From Piper betle (Eukaryota; Streptophyta; Magnoliopsida; Piperales; Piperaceae): 64,000 bases of DNA. Shown in pieces: positions 57,416 to 64,000 of the stretch (positions are counted from its first letter, which is position 1; each line of letters starts with the position of its first letter). The stretch is taken from positions 1 through 64,000 of the forward strand of contig JAURVB010014925.1 in assembly GCA_033002965.1 (NCBI GenBank), given 5' to 3'. Made by a program: the position numbers and the translations under genes. The notes below the pieces were generated by a model, which was not told the origin of the DNA, searched no databases, and worked only from the letters and a program-made list of their open reading frames with translations.

Positions 57416-58568
57416 TGGTCGAATAGTTTCAATATCATGCAAGTATAGATGGTCGAAACAAGTAATATAATGATAAATTAGAGTATCGTTCCCACAGAGA
57501 GATGAATTTCCTTAAATTAATTAAAGAAAATAAATTTAAGAAAAAACAAAAATAATTGACTTAACTAAATCTAAATAATAACTTTAAATAAAAGAAGAAG
57601 TTAAAATGATAAAATTCATTCTAGAGTTGAATTTCCTTTTACATGAATTTAAACTTCATCAAATCTTACTCTTATTATTTATTCGCTCGGATTGTCGATC
57701 TAGGATAATTATATGACATGGTGGCTCCCGCTCCTTCATGCTTCTATTATTTTGCCTCAATTTCTACCTCCAGGTGATAATTGATTAATCAACAAAATAA
57801 TGCATTAAGATTTGCCTTACAATCACATACGGTGTTGTGTATCTCCCAACCAGAACGACAAACAAGTCAAAAGACTCGTCGTATGATAAATTATCAATGA
57901 CTAATCTAATTAATTTCTCCCGAAATCTAATTTAAGCTCATGATCTAAGAAATAGGCGATCAATCTATTCTTAGCATTTAGAACATGATAACTCAAACAA
58001 TCGGATTGAATAAATGAACAAGAGGTTGAAATGAATTCAATTAAATCATGTTAAGTTCTATTCTTCTTTAGAACGAAATATAAGACTACTCCATAATAAA
58101 AATAGAAAACAATATAAAGAAAAAACTAATTTTTATTATGAAAAAAAGAAATTACAAAAACTAAAACTACTTCTTTCACTACACTTCGAAGCCAAGAGAT
58201 GAGATATCATAACAACAAATGACCTCCCTTTATATAGAAGTGGAGATACAAGAACTTGAAGAGAGTGTTCACAAATCGACGTAGTCTAATTAATTATAAT
58301 GTCCCTTCAAGTTTCCAACTATTCGGCTCCATTGAACACCATAAATTGTAGCCATTGGGTGGAGCCAAGTGTTATGACCATTCAATTCCAAAACTTAATT
58401 TATTCATTTTTTCTGCATTGATACACCAAAATAAAGTATATTTAATAAAATATTAATTAACACCAAAAAATAAAGTAAAATATCACTTATTTAATAATGT
58501 TTATACCCACGAAGTACAAAATCATATTAAAAATATGGGTAAATATTGTATATTTTAAACACTTAACC
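57416..58568 (-). mobile_element. Solo LTR, family G, minus strand
   Basis: The 1.15-kb copy is the reverse counterpart of 2039-3222. On the plus strand it runs TGGTCGAATAG to CACTTAACC (terminal CA decayed). The flanks are a perfect 5-bp duplication, GTGGG (57411-57415 and 58569-58573). A TATA box lies at about 58228-58237 in reverse. No internal region or second LTR is present. Confidence 0.88.
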
Positions 58569-59681
58569 GTGGGACCTACTGCCAGAAAACACTGCCGGTG
58601 GTGAGGCTGAAGTCACCGTTGGTCGCGATTGACAAGGTGTTCAAGGTTGAGATGCTGGTGGTGACGATAGGCTTAGTCCAGCTACTGGCTAGCCGGAAAA
58701 TAGCCCCAAAGAGGGTGGTATCGCCGCTGGGTAGAGCGACGTCGTCGGCGGCAGAGATGGGTGGTCTCCAAAATGAAGATCATGGCGAGGGGAAGCTGTC
58801 GGGGTGGTTGGATCGGGCGGAGGTGGCTCGCTGGGGCCAAAAAGGACAGGAAGGGTGGCGGCATTGGTGATGAGCAATGATAAAAAATTGGTCGCCAACA
58901 GCGAGTGTGGCGGCGCCGATGGTGACGGTCGGTAGGGACTGATAGCTGGCCGCGAGATGGTCAGCTCCGCATCAATTTTGTGGCCAGAGGAGGGTGGGGG
59001 TCTCGCTAGCGGCGAGCCAAAGTTGTGGCGGCTATAGTGGTGGAAATCCTCAAGATCGTGGGAAGTTTCTATAAACCAACATGGTGAAGCGAGGGCTGAT
59101 GGGGATGGCTCGGATCTTGCCACATGGCACAATTGGAACGTCCAACAACTAGTTGCCTAGTGGGGCCCACCTATTGGTATATGTAATATACATATGGGCG
59201 GAAAACTTGGATCAAGACTGCCGATAGTCAAAACTGACTCGAGTCTTAAAAGTAACTCTATAAGCAAGAATCGAGGTAAGAAGGCTAAATGCGCCTCGAA
59301 CCCTGAACTGAATCAAGTTGGGCCCATAGAGGCACAATCGAGTGATTTGAAATTTCTATGCCGTAGGCAAATGAAATACCCAGAAAATCCCAAACGAGTA
59401 CTAAATGTTGCATCGGCCTAGATCTAAGCCGAAAACCTTAGCTAACTCATAAAAAAACATTTGTATATTTCGTGTATACACTGATAACTCGTGCTCTGTT
59501 GTATCTATCATATGCATGTCGAGCATACTCAACCACCACAACATGCTCATATGGCCATCTGAATCCCATACTCATATTCTTAAAATTGGTATGGCTCGAA
59601 CTCGCTTGAACTGACTTGAGACTTTCCTAAACCAGCGACCTACAAGTGGGTAAAACCCTAAGCCAAAACTTGGGTTTTACA
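58569..59681 (-). mobile_element. Family F LTR, third segment, with GC-rich part and 5' terminus
   Basis: The GC-rich part (58574-59110) resembles the same region of the A and B LTRs in composition. The end reads TTGGGTTTTACA at 59681. The inner bases of the palindromic terminus differ from A and B, while the outer arms (TGTAAAACCC and GGGTTTTAC) are kept. ORFs at 58598-58870, 58689-59132 and 59194-59421 are not recognisable. Confidence 0.65.
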
Positions 59682-59844
59682 GTCTTCATGTGGACTCTTC
59701 AAGCAACATGAATCATATGCTACTCTGGTCCACGTTCCTCTATCTCACACACATGCATCTGCATTCTAATACGTTTTGTGTACCTTAGTTATTCCTCGTC
59801 ACATTTCAGGATTTGACGGCTTAAACGCCCTGCAGAGAAACTAT
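59682..59844 (-). other. Probable F interior remnant
   Basis: The stretch lies next to the LTR 5' terminus, where a polypurine tract is expected; GTCTTCATGTGGACTCTTCA contains no clear one. No other feature is seen. Confidence 0.35.
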
Positions 59845-60835
59845 TGTTAGAATGCCCCAAATCTAACACCCTGCATGATGATAATAATAATATAATAATA
59901 AATTACAGACCACATGTAGCATATTAAGTACATCAACATAGGCTTTAAGTACATGACATAACCTGTAGCTTCCAAAATATATAAGTCTCAAAATCCCAAA
60001 GTACATAAGTCATACAGCCCAAATAAATGGGTTCAATATAAAACTCACCACAATACAAATACATGTACCATCCCTCGTCATGAGCCTATCAATTCGTCCA
60101 CCTCCATCGGTTATAGATACAAGTACACACCTAAATATATATAGGAAAAGCTGCCAGTAATCAAAGTCCAAAGATCATTATTGGTAAAACAATACTTGCC
60201 GATCAGTATCTTAACAGTCATGAAAAATCATAATACTTGTAGAATGCATCCCAAGACGGTAAGCTTAGGCCATCAAGTCCTAATACTTGTAGGATATCAT
60301 AAAAATGTCAGATCAAACAACAACTTCATACTTAAATACATTTATACTTATGCTTACGCCCTCACATCCTTCATATATCGCCCGTCATGGTACTCAAGTT
60401 GCTAAAAACAATAATAGGTGTCACAATTTCTAAAGCTCACTGCATTCGTAGTACCCTACTTACAATGCATTACTTTTGGGTAAAAATGAGTATTAGTGCA
60501 ATGCATACATAGTCATACCGCTCACTCTTATATTCGTGAAAACTGTAAAAATTTGCATATACTTATATAGTAGACTTAGGTAGGGGTTTATATCATAAGT
60601 TTGCTAGATCTTCCAGTTTGAAAATCATCAAGTGATCTCCTCCTTGAAGTTTTGTTAAATTGTGAAAAAATTTGGCTAAATGACCCAACATCAAAGGGAT
60701 CCAATAAAATGCTACGAATTCTATTTTACGTTTAACACTCGGGGAAAAATTCACTCATGGAGCCAAGCAAAGATGAAGCAGAAGAGTCCTACTGACTTGG
60801 ATAAATTTCATTGATCGATAATTTAATTTTATGCT
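59845..60835 (-). mobile_element. F-like LTR fragment
   Basis: The layout follows the F LTR leader and TATA region (for example AAAATTTGCATATACTTATA near 60550, compared with 53330-53350, and AGGGATCCAATAAAATGC near 60698, compared with 53472-53490). The start TGTTAGAATGCCCC is decayed. The GC-rich half is absent. Confidence 0.6.
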
Positions 60836-61150
60836 ACAAAAATATCAATTTTAGTATGATGTAAAACTCTTAATTCACTAATTTTGATTGACAATTGTTA
60901 CGTGTAGGCCAAATTAATTTAAGAAATACTTTTAGAAAAGTATGACTCTATCTTTAAGTACGACTATATCCATAATCATTAATTTTAGTTTGTGTACCTA
61001 CAAGCTAATATCTAATGACTACTGACTACTAAACTTGGGTAACTCATATGTTATTTGCCCATTCTAGCTTGTCCCTTACTAAATTTGTCTCATGTTTCTG
61101 TGGCTTCTAGCTATAGCACATAGGAGACCATACTAGTTGCTATGTGTTAG
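60836..61150. other. AT-rich stretch without recognisable feature
   Basis: I see no coding region, LTR landmark or repeat here. Confidence 0.6.
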
Positions 61151-62796
61151 TGTAAAACCCGTGACTCGAGTCAGGGTTTTACATTACCAAACCAGTCTGT
61201 TCGACCGTTGGTTCGAGTCGAGTCAGTTCATTAACCGCATGCTGAGTCGAGGCCAGTAGTGAGTTATGAGCGTTGAGAGTCAGGTGTACCTGAATATATG
61301 ATGATAACGTCGAGAAGATGGTGAGAAATGAGTTATCAGAATATATGAAAGTATGTATTGTATGTTTGATCGTAGAAATAGTTTTAGGCTGAATAACGCG
61401 TTAGGATGCGTTAGATTATATTTGGGTGGGTTATTAGTTATTGAACATATCATTTGGATGTTGTTGTGTTCGTCTGATTTTACGGGATTTTTCCCATATT
61501 TTTCTAGATTTTTTTTAGAATTTAATGCGGACTAGTTATTATTTTGACTCGAGTAGGAATCGAGTCAATACTTATTTACAAGTTTGCCATTGAGGATATT
61601 TTTCTCCCTCCCGACACCTACCCTCCCAAAACCCTCGCCGCCTTGTGCTCGTCACCGCCGCCAACGCCGTCGACACCGTGCTGCCGCCGATCAACGCAGC
61701 CCCGCTCCGCCGTGTTGTCGCTGTGCCGCCATGACTCACCCTCGGCCACCGTCTCGCCGCCACGATGCCGGAATTGCCCCACAAGCCGCGACGCCCTCCC
61801 TTGTCGATTCGCCGCAGTCCGGGCAGCGCCGCCACCGCTGTGACCCCGACGACCACCCCTCGCCGTCGCTGACGTTTTCCCCCATCATTTCAACGACGTG
61901 AGATATAATTTATTTTAACTTAATTATTTGAAAGTATTGATTATTAGAATTGCATGCTATGATAGGTGAATTGCGTGTTATAATAATATATATAAATGTA
62001 GATTTGATTAAGGAGAAAATATGAAATTTGTTTTATTGAGTGGTGTTAAAAATGGAGGCTAAGAAACTAATTAGGGTAACTAGGTAATGATCATGATCTA
62101 ATGCAAACTAGCCTAAGTAGACTTGCTAGAATTGATATAGGTTGATGTGTGTTGATTGATGCGTGATTCTATTGATTGTGTGTGCATGCAATAGGATGTG
62201 TGATTCATCATGTGGGCGTTAGTTTTTAGCTTGATTGTGTAGGTACGGTAGTAAGAGCTTGCCACCTAGGCGCGTGGACCTGTTTGCAGCTTCAACCAGG
62301 TCTGTTTAGGACTCGTCTCTATTTTTTTAACGCTGCTCTATTGTGTATTTGATTTATCATTTGCAGGACGAGTTAAGTGGCATTTTATTGGATCCCACTT
62401 AAGTCGGGCCATTTAGCCAACAATTTTTCGGATTAATAACCCTCGAGGATGAGATCCCTCGAGTTTGTTTTTGAACTTCAAATCTAGCTCACGATGCCAT
62501 CGGGCCTATTGTATAAATCCCAGCCTAGACCTCTATACATACGTATAGTTTTTGCATTTTCAGTGAGAGATTGAATGAGGGAAATCCGACTACCGTGCTA
62601 CGCGACGGGCACGTGTGAGTCGATAGTGGGCTCTGGAATGGTGTGTGAGCCGTTTCATTTCCGAGGGATCCTGACAACTCCACCTTTGAGGTCCTCAACC
62701 CCGGAGAAGTGTGGAGGTTCATGAGTAGTGCAATGCAGCGCATTTCTAGACTTGTGGTTTCAAAGGGTACTAAAGGCGACTACCTGAGAGTGCTCG
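61151..62796 (+). mobile_element. Family B LTR, 5' part, interrupted by an A LTR
   Basis: It starts TGTAAAACCCGTGACTCGAG with the best-preserved palindromic terminus. A GC-rich part (61600-61890), CCTCGAGG module (62449-62462) and TATA-like region (near 62535) follow. It breaks at 62797, where an A LTR starts in the same direction; the rest of B would lie outside the window. Confidence 0.82.
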
Positions 62797-64000
62797 TGTA
62801 AAACCCACGATTCGAGTTAGGGTTTTATATTTAGAACCGGTCGGGTCGACCGTTATTTTTTCGAGTTGAGTCAGTTTCAGGACACGTGTACCGAGCCGAC
62901 GTCGGTCGCGTGTATGAGCTATGAGGGTCATGCGTACCCAAGTATATGATGATAACGTCAGGAACACAGCAGAACAGAATGAGTTATCAGAATATATGAG
63001 AGTATGCCAGTGATTTTTTTTTATTTTTTTTATTTTTATATATAGTAGATCGTAGAATTAGTTTTAGGACGTTTACCGCGTTAGGACGCGTTACGGGCAT
63101 TTTGGGTGGGTTGATAGTTCTAGAGCATATCATTATGATTTTTTTTGGTGTTGTTTGATTTTATGGGATTTTTCCCAAATTTTTTTGGAATTTTTCTTAC
63201 AACTTAAATATTATTTTGACTCGAGTCGGAGACGAGTCAAGTAATATTTACGACCTTGCCACCGCACACCCCCGACATCTTCTTCCCAAACCCCGACGCC
63301 GCCCCTTTGCAGCGTCGCCGCCGCCGCTGTCGGCGCCGCCCGGCCACCGATCGTCGCCGCCCAGCTCGGCGACGACGTTGCCCTGCCGCCCCGACCAGGC
63401 CCGGCCACCATCGGGCCGCCGCGACGCCGGAATCGCCACGCCTAGCGCCGCGGCTGCGTTTGGTCGCGCCGCCGATTCGGTCGCCGGCGACCGTCGCAGC
63501 CGTCATCCAGTGGTCGCCTCAGCACCACCGACCACCCAGCGACCCTCCCCGACCGGAACGGAGGGCATCGCCGCCTGGCCGGCCGGATTTAGCGACCCAA
63601 CGCCGCCGCTCTGTTTTAGCTGTTTTCCGGCGAGCCGCCTCCTCCGTTGGCCACGTCGACCTCGTAGATGAGTCGGGCTCGTCGAGCCGGTTCCGAGGGT
63701 ACCCTATATGACCCCTATCCAGCTAGTAGACGCCGCCGGCGATTGTCGCCGGAAAACCACCGGAAGTCGCCGGAAAACCGCCAGTAGCTGCCGGAAAACC
63801 GCCGGAAAATCGGAATTTCTGGAATTCGCCGGAATTCACCGGATCTTCCGCGGGGCTCACCCAGTGGAGCCCTATGCAGATGAGAGTTTGCTCTCATAGC
63901 CAGTTTGTTATAGTTATTTTATTTTCCGGACCAGTAACGCTTGTTACTGACGTTTTTCTTATATATATGTAGATTATATATATGGATGAGCCAGCTTGGA
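62797..64000 (+). mobile_element. Family A LTR (A6), with internal deletion, runs off the window
   Basis: It starts TGTAAAACCCACGATTCGAG and follows the A LTR through the GC-rich part (63250-63860). At about 63872 it jumps from the GC-rich part to just before stem-loop 1 (63880-63897), so about 1.2 kb including the CCTCGAGG module and TATA box is missing. The window ends in the leader. Confidence 0.88.

Noticed and set aside
58689..59132. 147-codon proline/serine-rich ORF as a host gene
   Set aside because: It lies in the GC-rich part of the F LTR, with an overlapping frame on the other strand and no recognisable domain.

Overview
The window looks like repeat-dense plant nuclear DNA, probably heterochromatin. 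Every long stretch I can interpret is an LTR retrotransposon or a fragment of one. The elements are Ty3/gypsy: the order is gag-protease-RT-RNase H-integrase, the integrase tails resemble chromodomains (chromovirus group), and the primer-binding sites complement plant initiator tRNA-Met. I see no host gene, rRNA, tRNA, CRISPR array or bacterial operon. The species cannot be named from this sequence. Family letters (A to G) and the TRIM arrays are my own working labels, based on reading similarities by eye.

Layout. 1-8790: decayed + strand chromovirus E (tail of 5' LTR, gag to integrase, 3.1-kb 3' LTR). Its RT is split by solo LTR G (2039-3222, 5-bp duplication CCTCT). 8791-11200: last 115 bp of the internal region and 3' LTR of family B. 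11201-12637: LTR end of family F. 13317-14075: array of miniature LTR units (TRIM-like). 14076-14528: F debris. 14529-16240: gag and RT of + strand chromovirus C. 16241-37514: a 21-kb block of family A, whose LTRs are about 2.9 kb and whose roughly 3.4-kb interior is apparently non-coding (LARD-like). It holds a second TRIM array (19885-20970) and a solo LTR of B (34612-37466, duplication CGACC). 37515-42051: integrase, chromodomain and 3' LTR of C. 42052-46015: another A copy. 46016-48280: short element D with gag but no pol. 48281-52299: another A copy. 52300-59681: minus-strand F LTR carrying a solo B LTR (54408-57251) and a second solo G LTR (57416-58568, duplication GTGGG). 59682-64000: F-like, B and A LTR pieces.

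How the parts relate. B and E look like formerly autonomous chromoviruses. A and the TRIM units lack recognisable coding capacity. All of them keep similar signals: TGTAA starts, the tRNA-Met site where the leader survives, and a GGACGAAATTT box followed by a purine tract just before the 3' LTR. This suggests that A and TRIM were copied by enzymes from chromovirus relatives. None of the coding regions is intact. The order of nesting can be partly read: G entered E and F, B entered A and F, and E entered B.

The least expected signals lie inside the LTRs. The LTR 5' terminus is an imperfect 33-bp palindrome. A CCTCGAGG inverted module sits upstream of the TATA box. Two stem-loops lie downstream of the TATA box; the first shows compensatory base changes between families.
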